From Dethiobacter sp. (GTDB taxonomy: Bacteria > Bacillota_D > Dethiobacteria > Dethiobacterales > Dethiobacteraceae): a DNA stretch of 60,830 bases. The stretch spans positions 1 through 60,830 of the forward strand of contig JAGXSQ010000141.1 in NCBI GenBank assembly GCA_018333395.1. The letters run 5' to 3'. The notes beneath the pieces were generated by a model. The model ran no database searches and was not told where the DNA came from. It was given only the letters and a program-made list of their open reading frames with translations. This document shows, one piece after another, positions 44,641 through 54,067 of the stretch; within the stretch, counting starts at the first letter, position 1; each line of letters begins with the position of its first letter. Made by a program: the position numbers and the translations under genes.

Positions 44641-45569
44641 TATTGCTTGGCCACCTCCCCAAATTTCCTGGGCAGCGTCAGATTATCGAGCAGCGGCGTC
44701 AGCGCATTCATTAAAAGAATGGCAAAGGTGACACCTTCCGGATAAGCACCGAACAGACGAATCAGCATGGTGACAACCCCGCAGCCGATACCAAAAATCA
44801 ACCTTCCTCGCGGAGTCACTGGAGAAGTCACCATGTCTGTAGCCATAAACAAGGCCCCCAGCATCACTCCTCCGGCCAGCAGATGGAACAGTCCTGTGGA
44901 AGGCATAAAATTCAAAGATCCGGTAGCGCCAAAAAACGTGCCAATCAAAAAGACTGTGCCTAGGTACCCGCCGGGGATGCGCCAGTCGATATGACCTTTG
45001 AAAAACAGCCATGCGGCACCCAGCAGCAACGCAAAAGCACTTGTTTCTCCAAGCGAACCGGAAACAGTTCCCACAAAAAGATTGATGAAGCTAGTGCCGT
45101 TCGCTCCCGTTGCCAAAGGCGTGGCTGCCGTAGCCAAGTCTATCGGACGCAGCCAAGTTGTCATATGGCCGGCCCAGGAAGCCATTAGGATAGCTCGCGC
45201 CACCAGTGCCGGATTAAAAATGTTGTTGCCCAGACCGCCAAAGACTTGCTTACCAATTATAATTGCTATTGCACCACCGATAACGGGAAGCCACCAGGGA
45301 GGCGCCGGTGGTAACGTCATGGCCAGAAGCAGACCAGTCACAGCGGCACTGCCATCACCGAAGATGCTTTTCCTCCTGAGGACCACCGCCTCCACAAGCA
45401 TGGCGGAGAGCATGCCAAGCAACATGGTCAGGAGCCCACGCCAACCGAAGAAAATTACGCCGGCCAAAGCGGCCGGGAATAGGGCCACCAGCACATCAAC
45501 CATCACACTCTGCACAGATTCTGGCGCTCGCAGGTGTGGCGAAGACGAGATAACAAGCTTATTTTCCAT
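44640..45569 (-). CDS. rnfD: Rnf complex subunit RnfD
   Basis: Membrane subunit of 309 residues with about nine helices, homologous to NqrB. The segment MATDMVTSPVTPRG near residue 250 contains the Thr expected to carry covalent FMN. ATG at 45569 follows AAAGGAGGG; the frame is open 77 codons further upstream, but that part overlaps rnfC and is not coding. It is 25 bases after rnfC. Confidence 0.95.
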   Translation of the reverse strand: MENKLVISSSPHLRAPESVQSVMVDVLVALFPAALAGVIFFGWRGLLTMLLGMLSAMLVEAVVLRRKSIFGDGSAAVTGLLLAMTLPPAPPWWLPVIGGAIAIIIGKQVFGGLGNNIFNPALVARAILMASWAGHMTTWLRPIDLATAATPLATGANGTSFINLFVGTVSGSLGETSAFALLLGAAWLFFKGHIDWRIPGGYLGTVFLIGTFFGATGSLNFMPSTGLFHLLAGGVMLGALFMATDMVTSPVTPRGRLIFGIGCGVVTMLIRLFGAYPEGVTFAILLMNALTPLLDNLTLPRKFGEVAKQ

Positions 45570-45594
45570 CCCTTTTCCCTCCTTTACCGTCCTG

Positions 45595-46920
45595 TTACTT
45601 CTTGGCTCGCTTGGCAGCAATGTCCCCCTTGGACATGCGAATCCACTGCACCAGCGGCCGCTTGGCCGGGCAAACGTAGGCACAGCAACCACATTCGATG
45701 CAGTCCATAGCGCTTGACGCCTCCGCCCGGTCGTACAGGCCCTGCTCCACGGCAGAACCGATAAATAAAGGCATGATGCTAACTGGACAGCCGTCCACAC
45801 ATTTGCCGCACTTAATGCAAGGCTGGATGTCGTGCAGCACCACCTCTTGGTCAGTCAGACAAAGAATTCCCGATGTCCCCTTAATAACAGGAAAATTTTC
45901 TAGGCCAGCCTGGGCCAAGCCCATCATGGGACCGCCTAGCACTACTTTGCGGATATTGGGCCTGAGCCCTCCGCATTGCGCAATCACTTCCTCCATAGGC
46001 GTACCGACACGAACCAGCATGTTCTGCGGTTCACTAATTCCCGCACCGGTGATAGTAACAATGCGCTCAATCAAGGGCTTGCCAAAGCGAACTGCTTCGT
46101 AAACAGCGATACACGTCCCCACGTTCTGCACCACACAACCCACGGCTGAAGGTAATCCGCCGGAAGGAACTTCCCGCCCGGTAAATACCTTGATGAGTTG
46201 CTTTTCCGCTCCCTGCGGGTATTTAGTATGCAGCGCGTGCACTTCCACATTGGACATACCGGCGGCAGCTTTTTTCAAAGCTTCCACCGCGTCGGGCTTG
46301 TTATCCTCCACACCAATGTACCCCTGGGGGGCGTGGAGGACTTTCATGATAATTTTCAAACCGTTGGCTATCTCGTCCGCCCGCTCCAGCATGGCCCGAT
46401 GGTCAGAGGTCAGATAGGGCTCGCACTCGGCGCCGTTGATCAGCACATAATCTATCTTGGCGCCTGGAGGCGGCGAGAGCTTCACATGGGTGGGAAAGGT
46501 GGCGCCGCCCATACCAACAATACCCGCCTCCCGGATAACTTTTTTAAGTTCCTCAACGCTTAACTCTTCCCAACCAGGATTGGGCTGTACATCCTCATGC
46601 CAGGTATCCTGACCGTCAGACTCAATATAGACGGCCTTGACGGGGCGACCCAGCGGGTGGTTGCAGGGAGCAATCTTAGCCACCTTTCCGGAAACACTAG
46701 CGTGGACGGGAGCAGAAACAAAGCCTTGGCTGTCGCCAATTTTCTGTCCCATTTTAACTTCCTCGCCGACGGCAACAAGCGGCTCACAGGGCGCGCCGAT
46801 ATGTTGCCCCATAGGGATAATCACCATCGCCGGCGGTCGGGCCGGCACCACGGGCTTCTTCTCCGTCGCACTCTTAAAATGCCCCGGATGAATCCCTCCC
46901 CGGAACGTTTTAAAGTTCAT
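45595..46920 (-). CDS. rnfC: Rnf complex subunit RnfC (NADH-binding)
   Basis: RnfC, 441 residues, the NAD+/NADH-side subunit homologous to NuoF. Order: N-terminal RnfC-specific domain (FRGGIHPGHFKSATEKKPV), the nucleotide/FMN domain with GMGGATFPTHVKL near residue 140, a SLBB-type segment, and two [4Fe-4S] motifs near the C-terminus (CIKCGKCVDGCP, CIECGCCAYVCP). ATG at 46920 is chosen as it directly precedes the conserved start; GGAGGGG lies 13 bases upstream. It is the first gene of the block and follows folC after 82 bases without an obvious promoter. Confidence 0.96.
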   Translation of the reverse strand: MNFKTFRGGIHPGHFKSATEKKPVVPARPPAMVIIPMGQHIGAPCEPLVAVGEEVKMGQKIGDSQGFVSAPVHASVSGKVAKIAPCNHPLGRPVKAVYIESDGQDTWHEDVQPNPGWEELSVEELKKVIREAGIVGMGGATFPTHVKLSPPPGAKIDYVLINGAECEPYLTSDHRAMLERADEIANGLKIIMKVLHAPQGYIGVEDNKPDAVEALKKAAAGMSNVEVHALHTKYPQGAEKQLIKVFTGREVPSGGLPSAVGCVVQNVGTCIAVYEAVRFGKPLIERIVTITGAGISEPQNMLVRVGTPMEEVIAQCGGLRPNIRKVVLGGPMMGLAQAGLENFPVIKGTSGILCLTDQEVVLHDIQPCIKCGKCVDGCPVSIMPLFIGSAVEQGLYDRAEASSAMDCIECGCCAYVCPAKRPLVQWIRMSKGDIAAKRAKK

Positions 46921-47002
46921 ATGGTTCAATTCACCCCTCCATGTAAAGAAACATTTTTCCAACCAGTGAGTTCTTCGGGAAAGATTTTGGAAATCCTTCT
47001 CT

Positions 47003-48322
47003 CTAATTTATTTTTTGAAGTGAACATTTTAATTTTTGAAATAAAAATGCGCGGGCTTCGCTTACCGTGTACAGGGAGCCGGAAACACAAAGCGCCTCGC
47101 CCGGTCCGGTAGCGGCCAGCCCCATCTCCACAGCCGCGGGTACGGTTTGTGCTACCTGGACGGAAGTGTGCGTAAACGCGCGGGCCAGTTCCGCCACAGC
47201 GTCCGGGTCCGCAGCACGCTCGTTATGCGGGCGGGTCACAATCAGGCTGGCGGTGGCCAAAGGCGCAAGCAGAGAAAGCATTTCCTCCACCGCCTTGTCC
47301 GCAAGGATCCCGAGCACCAAGTGTAGCTTTCTCCCGCCAAGTAGCTCCGCCAAAGCACGGCGCAGCGCGCGCACACCGTCCGCATTGTGCGCGCCATCTA
47401 CCAGCACCAACGGTTCGCGGGAAAGAATCTCCAGCCGACCCGGCCAACGCGCCGCAGCAAAACCACTCCGGACAGCCGCTTCAGCAAAAGGAATGCCCTG
47501 CAGGCACTCCAGGGCCGCCAGCGCGCAGGCGGCGTTAACCACCTGATGTCGGCCGAGCAGTGCAATTTTTAGCGACTCCAGCTTCCGCCAGGGACTTTGA
47601 TAAGTAAAAAACTGGCCGTGAAGCGTAGCGCTGGCGCAGTCGACCAGTATATCCTGGCCTACCACCAGCAGCGGCGCCTCCCGTTCTCCGGCTATTTTCT
47701 TCAACACCTCCAGCGCTCCCAGCCTGTCCGTGGCGGTGACTGTCGGGACATGCCGCTTGATGATTCCCGCCTTCTCAAAAGCAATTTGCTCCACCGTGTC
47801 GCCCAGCACCTGCGTATGCTCCAGACCAATGTTGGTAACTACAGCTACTTCCGGCGCAATCACATTGGTAGCGTCTAGGCGACCGCCAAGTCCTACCTCC
47901 ACCACAACCCAGTCCGGCAACTGCGCGGCAAAGTAAGTAAAGGCCATGGCCGTGATGACCTCAAACTCTGTGGGCTGTCCGAGATCCGAAGCAGCAATTT
48001 CTTCCACGTGTGGGCGCACCTTCTCCATCAAGCGGACCAGTTCATCCTCGGCCACATCCCGTCCATCGACAGCCATGCGATTAGTAAATGATTCCAGATA
48101 CGGCGAAGTATACAGGCCTACCCGCAAGCCGTGCGCCGCAAGCAACGAGGCCAAAAAAGCTGCCGTGGAACCTTTGCCGTTAGTTCCCGCGATGTGGACA
48201 CAGCGCAGCGTCTTGTGCGGGTCTCCCAGCCTCTCAAGCAGTGCCGCAATCCGTTCCAGTCCTGGCCTGGAACCGAAACGGTAAAGACTGTGTATCCAAG
48301 CCAACGCCTCCTGGTAGTCCAC
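47003..48322 (-). CDS. folC: Folylpolyglutamate / dihydrofolate synthase FolC
   Basis: FolC, 439 residues, adds glutamate to folates. The ATP-binding motif HIAGTNGKGSTAAFLASL is near residue 43, and VGLGGRLDATNVI near 140. The last 15 codons (47003-47050) are strikingly AT-rich compared with the rest of the gene, directly at the border with the rnf block. It lies 14 bases after valS and shares its transcript. Confidence 0.96.
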   Translation of the reverse strand: MDYQEALAWIHSLYRFGSRPGLERIAALLERLGDPHKTLRCVHIAGTNGKGSTAAFLASLLAAHGLRVGLYTSPYLESFTNRMAVDGRDVAEDELVRLMEKVRPHVEEIAASDLGQPTEFEVITAMAFTYFAAQLPDWVVVEVGLGGRLDATNVIAPEVAVVTNIGLEHTQVLGDTVEQIAFEKAGIIKRHVPTVTATDRLGALEVLKKIAGEREAPLLVVGQDILVDCASATLHGQFFTYQSPWRKLESLKIALLGRHQVVNAACALAALECLQGIPFAEAAVRSGFAAARWPGRLEILSREPLVLVDGAHNADGVRALRRALAELLGGRKLHLVLGILADKAVEEMLSLLAPLATASLIVTRPHNERAADPDAVAELARAFTHTSVQVAQTVPAAVEMGLAATGPGEALCVSGSLYTVSEARAFLFQKLKCSLQKIN

Positions 48323-48336
48323 TTTTTCCTCCCCTT

Positions 48337-50982
48337 CTATTGCAGAGCACCGAGGCGGGCCAGTACCTTCTCACGCTGCACGTGGTATTCTGCCTCCTTG
48401 ACCCGTTCCCCGTCCACTACCTGGGCCGGTGCTTTAGACAAAAACGCTTCGTTTTGCAGCTTGGCGCGGCAACGGTCCAGTTCCGCGTCCATGTTTTTCA
48501 GCTCTTTTTCCAGGCGCTGCCGCTCCTGCGCCAAGTCCAGCAAACCAGCAAGCGGCAGATAAATCTCTACCTCCCCCGCCACAGCTGTCAGCGACTGCCT
48601 AGGCTTGTCCGGCAGTTCGCGGACCAAATGCACGCCGCCGACATGGGCGAGCTTCTGCAGCACTGGTAGCCCTTCGGCCAAGGAGACCGCCGCCTCCTCC
48701 GTCGCGTGCAGGATGACCTCCACCTTGGCAGCCGGCGGTAGCTGCACTTCACTGCGCAAGTAGCGGATAGCCCTAGTTACCTCCATCACCAGATTCACAC
48801 GTCCGTGAGCCGCGGAAAAGACGAGCTCCTCGCTCTCTTTCGGCCAAGGGGCCAGCATAATCGTTGCTCCGGAACGATCAAGCGGCAACCTCCGCCAGAT
48901 TTCCTCCGTGATAAAAGGCATAAACGGGTGCAGGAGACGTAGTGTGCCATCCAGCACAAAGACTAGGATGGAACGTGCCCTCTGTTTTTCAGCTTCTTGT
49001 TCCGCCGTGTACAGCGGAATCTTGGCCATCTCTACATACCAGTCGCAAAAGTCGCTCCACAGGAAATCATAAATGTGACGCGCCGCCTCACCAAGTTCAT
49101 ACTGCTCCATCAACCGGTTTACCTGGCGCACTGTCTCGTTGTAGCGGTGCAAAATCCAGCGGTCCGCATCGGAGAGCGGTCCGGACAGATTCGGCGGCTC
49201 TACAACAGCGTCGCCAACGTTCATCAGGACAAAGCGGGAGGCGTTCCAAATTTTATTGGCAAAGTTACGGCTGCTTTCTACGTTCTCCTGCCGAAAGCGC
49301 TGGTCGTTGCCCGGAGCCTGGCCGGTAACGAGCGTGAAGCGCAGGGTATCTGTGCCGTATTTGTCAATGACCTCTAGAGGATCAATGCCATTCCCCAGCG
49401 ATTTGCTCATTTTGCGCCCCTGCGCGTCGCGCACCAGACCATGAATATAGACGGTATGGAAGGGGACTTCTTTCATAAATTCCAGTCCCATGAAAATCAT
49501 GCGGGCTACCCAGAAGTAGATGATATCATAGCCGGTCACCAGCACGCTAGTGGGGTAATAATGGGCGAGATCCTCTGTCCTCTCCGGCCAGCCCAGCGTG
49601 GAAAAAGGCCACAGCGCGGAAGAAAACCAGGTATCAAGCACATCCGGATCCTGCACTAGCGCACCATTGCAGGTCGGACAAGCAGTCGGCTCCTCGCGGG
49701 CCACCACCGTTTTCCCGCAGGCGCAGTACCAAGCAGGAATACGATGCCCCCACCAGATCTGACGGGAGATACACCAGTCACGGATGTTTTCCACCCAGTT
49801 AAGATAGACTCGGGTAAACCGTTCGGGAACAAAACGGATTTCGCCGCTCTTTACTTTGGCAATGGCTGGCTCTGCCAGCGGTTTCATACGCACAAACCAC
49901 TGCTTAGAAAGCAGCGGCTCAATCACTGTCCGGCAGCGCTGACAATGGCCGAGAGCATGCTTATGTTCCTTGGTAGGCAACAGTAAGCCTGCTTCTTGCA
50001 AGTCCTCAAGAATCCGGCGGCGCGCCTCGTAGCGGTCAAGCCCGGCATAAAGACCGGCTGCCGCCGTCATCCGGCCGTCGTCCCCAATCACCGTTACTGC
50101 CGGCAGGCCATGACGCGCGGCCACCAAAAAATCGTTAGGGTCATGAGCCGGCGTAATCTTTACCGCCCCGCTCCCAAATTCCGGGTCCACATACTCGTCG
50201 GCAATAACCGGCAGCGGGCGCTCCAGCAAAGGCAGGAGCAGCTGGCTGCCGATCAGTGACTGGTAGCGGACATCCCCCGGGTTGACCGCCACGGCTGTAT
50301 CGCCCAGCATTGTCTCCGGCCTGGTCGTCGCCACGACCAGCATGTCCTCACCGTCAATTACCGGATAGCCAATAAAGTAAAGATTCCCCGTCTCTTCTTC
50401 GTGCTCTACCTCAATGTCCGACAGCGCCGTGTGGCAGCGCGGACACCAGTTGGTAATGTAGTCGCCGCGATAGATCAGCCCCTGCTCGTAGAGAGAAACA
50501 AAAACTTCTTTTACAGCGCGCGAGCACCCTTCATCCATGGTAAACCGCTCCCGCGACCAGTCGCAGGAGACGCCCAGCTTTTGCAGTTGCCGGACGATGC
50601 GGCGGTGGTACTCTTCTTTCCATTCCCAGACGCGCTCCAGAAACCTCTCTCGGCCCAAATCATGGCGCGTGACGCCTTCCTCCGCCAAGTGCTCCTCCAC
50701 CTTAATCTGCGTGGCGATGCCGGCATGGTCGGTACCGGGCAGCCATAAGGTATCCACCCCGCGCATACGCTGACGGCGGATGAGAATATCCTGGATGGTG
50801 TTGTCCAGGGCATGTCCCATGTGCAGCGAACCCGTCACATTAGGTGGCGGGATAGCAATGGTAAAAGTCTCCTTTGTCGGGTCGCCCGGCGCACGAAAAT
50901 AACCCTGCGCCAGCCATTCCCCGTAAATCCGGCCTTCCACAGCCTCGGGATTGTAAACAGGCGCCAGGTTGCGTTCAGTCAT
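48337..50982 (-). CDS. valS: Valyl-tRNA synthetase
   Basis: Class I aminoacyl-tRNA synthetase of 881 residues. The HIGH-like motif is PPNVTGSLHMGHALD near residue 48, the KMSKS loop GRKMSKSLGNGIDPLEVIDK near 525, and the editing domain lies between. A C-terminal coiled coil (about 815-881) clamps the tRNA. AAGGAGG precedes the ATG. The 110-base leader is too short for a T-box, and none was seen; a good promoter stands at 51027-51055. Confidence 0.98.
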   Translation of the reverse strand: MTERNLAPVYNPEAVEGRIYGEWLAQGYFRAPGDPTKETFTIAIPPPNVTGSLHMGHALDNTIQDILIRRQRMRGVDTLWLPGTDHAGIATQIKVEEHLAEEGVTRHDLGRERFLERVWEWKEEYHRRIVRQLQKLGVSCDWSRERFTMDEGCSRAVKEVFVSLYEQGLIYRGDYITNWCPRCHTALSDIEVEHEEETGNLYFIGYPVIDGEDMLVVATTRPETMLGDTAVAVNPGDVRYQSLIGSQLLLPLLERPLPVIADEYVDPEFGSGAVKITPAHDPNDFLVAARHGLPAVTVIGDDGRMTAAAGLYAGLDRYEARRRILEDLQEAGLLLPTKEHKHALGHCQRCRTVIEPLLSKQWFVRMKPLAEPAIAKVKSGEIRFVPERFTRVYLNWVENIRDWCISRQIWWGHRIPAWYCACGKTVVAREEPTACPTCNGALVQDPDVLDTWFSSALWPFSTLGWPERTEDLAHYYPTSVLVTGYDIIYFWVARMIFMGLEFMKEVPFHTVYIHGLVRDAQGRKMSKSLGNGIDPLEVIDKYGTDTLRFTLVTGQAPGNDQRFRQENVESSRNFANKIWNASRFVLMNVGDAVVEPPNLSGPLSDADRWILHRYNETVRQVNRLMEQYELGEAARHIYDFLWSDFCDWYVEMAKIPLYTAEQEAEKQRARSILVFVLDGTLRLLHPFMPFITEEIWRRLPLDRSGATIMLAPWPKESEELVFSAAHGRVNLVMEVTRAIRYLRSEVQLPPAAKVEVILHATEEAAVSLAEGLPVLQKLAHVGGVHLVRELPDKPRQSLTAVAGEVEIYLPLAGLLDLAQERQRLEKELKNMDAELDRCRAKLQNEAFLSKAPAQVVDGERVKEAEYHVQREKVLARLGALQ

Positions 50983-51026
50983 TAATAAGCCTCCTTAAAA
51001 AGCGGAACAAACGCTGTTTCTTCAAA

Positions 51027-51055
51027 ATAATACCCAAAGGGCGAAACGATGTCAA
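51027..51055 (-). promoter_or_regulatory. valS-folC promoter
   Basis: Minus strand: a perfect TTGACA (51050-51055), a 17-base spacer and TATTAT (51027-51032), 44 bases before the valS start. Confidence 0.78.
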
Positions 51056-51092
51056 GAAAGCAAACAAGGCAGAGTGTCTCCTAACCCTGCCC

Positions 51093-51674
51093 CTATAGGT
51101 ACTGCGTGATAACCTTCCACAGCTCTTCTTTGCCCCACGCCGCCTGCGTTGAGAAAGGTATGACCGCTCCCTGAGAGCCAAGACCCAGTTCTTCTCGGAT
51201 TTGCCGCAGGTGCACCGGCCACTTGCCGCGGGCGATTTTGTCTGCCTTAGTAGCCACAATGACTGTGGGAAATTGGAAATAGACAAGCCATTCGTACATG
51301 GACCGGTCGTCAGAGGTAGGCCGGTGGCGGATATCCAGCAGCAGGACTACCAAGCGCAAAGCCTCTCGCCCATGCAGATATTGTTCCACAAGACGAGCCC
51401 ATTTTCTCTTCGTTTCCTGCGAGACACGAGCATAGCCGTATCCGGGAAGGTCTACCATGTAGAAAACATTGTTTATCAAGAAAAAGTTAACGAGCCGCGT
51501 CTTCCCGGGGCTGTTGGCGACCCTGGCTAGGCTTTTGCGGTTAACGAGACAGTTAAGCAGAGATGACTTGCCCACATTCGACCGACCGACAAAAGCAATT
51601 TCTGCTAGACCCGTGGTGGGAAACTGGCTGGGAGCAGCTGCACTGGCCGCCCATTCAGCGACAGTGATTTTCAC
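51093..51674 (-). CDS. engB: Ribosome biogenesis GTPase EngB (YsxC)
   Basis: EngB/YsxC, 193 residues, a GTPase needed for large-subunit assembly. G1 is [14 protein letters not shown] near residue 30, G3 is [11 protein letters not shown] near 75, G4 is TKADK near 141. Its ATG overlaps the lon stop by four bases. The lon-engB pairing is the same as lonA-ysxC of Bacillus. Confidence 0.97.
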   Translation of the reverse strand: MKITVAEWAASAAAPSQFPTTGLAEIAFVGRSNVGKSSLLNCLVNRKSLARVANSPGKTRLVNFFLINNVFYMVDLPGYGYARVSQETKRKWARLVEQYLHGREALRLVVLLLDIRHRPTSDDRSMYEWLVYFQFPTVIVATKADKIARGKWPVHLRQIREELGLGSQGAVIPFSTQAAWGKEELWKVITQYL

Positions 51675-53989
51675 GGTTTTTCAGCCAACGCATATTGCAG
51701 AACTTGATCCATATGCTCCACAAAGACAAGTTCCAGCTTACGCCGCACGTTTTCGGGGATTTCCGTGAGATCTTTTTTGTTTTCCGCTGGCAGCAAGATA
51801 GTCTTAATCCCCGCCCGGTGGGCGGCTAGCACTTTTTCCTTGACGCCGCCAACGGGCAGCACCCGGCCACGCAGCGTAATCTCCCCGGTCATAGCCACCG
51901 CATGTCTAACCTGACGCTGGGTCAGCGCCGAAATCAGAGCAGTAGCCATAGTAATCCCCGCAGATGGTCCATCTTTGGGAATGGCACCCTCCGGAATATG
52001 GATATGGATGTCATAAGCTTCATGAAAACTCTCGTTGATATCCAGCTCCCTGACACGTGAGCGAATATACGAGAGTGCCGCCTGGGCTGATTCACGCATC
52101 ACCTCGCCCAGCTTCCCAGTCAAAAGCAACTGGCCCTTCCCCTTCATCAGGGTAACTTCAATGCCCAGCGTATCGCCGCCGGCTTCGGTCCAAGCCAGAC
52201 CGGTAGCCACGCCTACCTCATCGTCCTTCTCTGCCACACCGAAGCGGTAACGCGGTACCCCTAAATATTTTTCCAGGTTCTGGGCCTGAATCACGGCACG
52301 TTTTTTCTTGTCCCTCACTACTTCTTTAGCCACCTTGCGGCAGATGGCCGCAAGCTGCCTTTCCAGATTGCGCACGCCTGCTTCCCGCGTAAAGTGGCGG
52401 ATAATTTTGCGTAGCGTCTTCTCCGAAACAGAGAGCTGCTCCTTATCCAGCCCATGTTCTTTTAGCTGTTTGGGGAAAAGATAGCGTTCCGCTATCTTTT
52501 GTTTTTCCTCCTCTGTATAGCCCGGGAGGTAAATAGTCTCCATTCTGTCTAACAGCGGCTGCGGGATATTATAGAGGACGTTAGCCGTTGTAATAAACAT
52601 GACAGGAGAAAGGTCAAAGGGCATCTCCAGGTAGTGGTCAGAGAAAGTATTGTTTTGCTCGGGGTCGAGCACCTCCAGCAACGCTGCGGAAGGGTCACCC
52701 CGGAAGTCAGTGGACATCTTGTCAATCTCATCCAGCAGGAAGACGGGATTCTGCGATTTTGCCTGTCGCATACCTTGGATAATCCGGCCCGGTAGCGCGC
52801 CCACATACGTACGGCGATGTCCGCGTATTTCCGCTTCATCTCGCACACCGCCCAAGGAAACACGGACAAAATTTCGCTCCAACGCCCGGGCAACAGACTT
52901 AGCCAGGGAAGTTTTGCCGACACCAGGCGGTCCTACCAGGCAAAGGATGGGACCTTTCAACTTTTTTGCCAGCTGTCGGACAGCCAGATATTCCACAATC
53001 CGCTCCTTGACTTTCTGCAAGCCGTAATGGTCTTCGTCCAGGATTTTTTCCGCGGCGACCAAGTCAAGACGGTCTTCCGTCTGCTTGGACCAGGGCAACG
53101 CCAGGATCCAGTCCAGATAGTTGCGAATAACTACAGCTTCCGCTGCGGCCGGAGGCATTTTTTCCAGGCGCTCAACTTCCTTCAGCGACTTTTCCCGCAC
53201 CTCGTCAGGTAGGCCAGCGCCGTCAATTTTTTCCCTGTACTCCTCAGCTTCAGCCATTCTTTCGTCTTTTTCGCCCAGCTCTTTCTGGATCGCTTTCATC
53301 TGCTCACGCAGGTAGTATTCTTTCTGCGTCCGCTCCATCTGCTTACGGACGCGCAGGTTAATTTTGCGCTCCATCTCCAGAACTTCCATCTCGTGGCTGA
53401 TGATCTCGCCTAATTTTTCCAGGCGCTTGCGCGGCGAAAGGGACTCGAGGATTTCCTGCTTCTGCTGGATTTTCAGCGACAAATGCGAAGAGATAATATC
53501 GGCCAAGCGGCCCGGTTCATCAATGGCGGAAATAGTAACCAGCGTCTCGGGAGGAATTTTTTTGCTCAGCTTGATATACTGTTCAAAATGAAAAATATTG
53601 CTGCGCATCAGCGCTTCGATTTCCACGCTACGCATGTTGTCTTCCTCAATCTCATCTACCTGTACCTGGAAAAAAGGTTCCGTCGCTTTAAAATCCCGGA
53701 TCGTCGCCCGGGACAAACCCTCCACCAAAACCCGTATCGTTCCGCCCGGGAGCTTGAGCATCTGTTTGATTTGCGCAATGGTACCTATGCCATAGATATC
53801 CTCCGGCTTGGGCTCATCGACCCGCGCCTCTTTTTGGGCCACCAACAGCACCTGGCTGTCTTCAACCATCGCCTGCTCCAAAGCATTGATGGACCTCTCC
53901 CGACCAACGTCAAGATGAAGTACCATATTAGGAAAGACAAGAATCCCGCGCAAAGGCAACAGAGGCAATATTCTTTGCCTTTCACTCAT
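51671..53989 (-). CDS. lon: ATP-dependent protease La (Lon)
   Basis: LonA-type protease of 772 residues. N-terminal substrate-binding domain (about 1-200), coiled coil (200-265), AAA+ module with Walker [19 protein letters not shown] near residue 355 and DEIDKM near 420, then the Ser-Lys protease domain ([10 protein letters not shown] with Ser near 675; [10 protein letters not shown] with Lys near 717). Start ATG at 53989 after GGGAGGG. It is followed by engB and preceded, after 78 bases, by lonB. Confidence 0.98.
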   Translation of the reverse strand: MSERQRILPLLPLRGILVFPNMVLHLDVGRERSINALEQAMVEDSQVLLVAQKEARVDEPKPEDIYGIGTIAQIKQMLKLPGGTIRVLVEGLSRATIRDFKATEPFFQVQVDEIEEDNMRSVEIEALMRSNIFHFEQYIKLSKKIPPETLVTISAIDEPGRLADIISSHLSLKIQQKQEILESLSPRKRLEKLGEIISHEMEVLEMERKINLRVRKQMERTQKEYYLREQMKAIQKELGEKDERMAEAEEYREKIDGAGLPDEVREKSLKEVERLEKMPPAAAEAVVIRNYLDWILALPWSKQTEDRLDLVAAEKILDEDHYGLQKVKERIVEYLAVRQLAKKLKGPILCLVGPPGVGKTSLAKSVARALERNFVRVSLGGVRDEAEIRGHRRTYVGALPGRIIQGMRQAKSQNPVFLLDEIDKMSTDFRGDPSAALLEVLDPEQNNTFSDHYLEMPFDLSPVMFITTANVLYNIPQPLLDRMETIYLPGYTEEEKQKIAERYLFPKQLKEHGLDKEQLSVSEKTLRKIIRHFTREAGVRNLERQLAAICRKVAKEVVRDKKKRAVIQAQNLEKYLGVPRYRFGVAEKDDEVGVATGLAWTEAGGDTLGIEVTLMKGKGQLLLTGKLGEVMRESAQAALSYIRSRVRELDINESFHEAYDIHIHIPEGAIPKDGPSAGITMATALISALTQRQVRHAVAMTGEITLRGRVLPVGGVKEKVLAAHRAGIKTILLPAENKKDLTEIPENVRRKLELVFVEHMDQVLQYALAEKP

Positions 53990-54067
53990 GGGTTTCCCTC
54001 CCCTCGTCAGACATTAGTTATCATACAACTGTTATTGATTCGCGAAAGGCATAAGTTTTCCTTTATA

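Noticed and set aside
44998..45717. Long plus-strand frame (239 codons) over rnfD and rnfC
   Set aside because: Antisense to two well-supported rnf genes, with no ribosome site; a shadow of GC-rich coding sequence.
45570..45800. 77-codon N-terminal extension of rnfD
   Set aside because: It lies within the end of rnfC; the ATG at 45569 has an AAAGGAGGG site and starts the conserved sequence.
50983..51092. Possible T-box riboswitch before valS
   Set aside because: The leader is only 110 bases, no T-box core or antiterminator is seen, and a consensus promoter lies within it.
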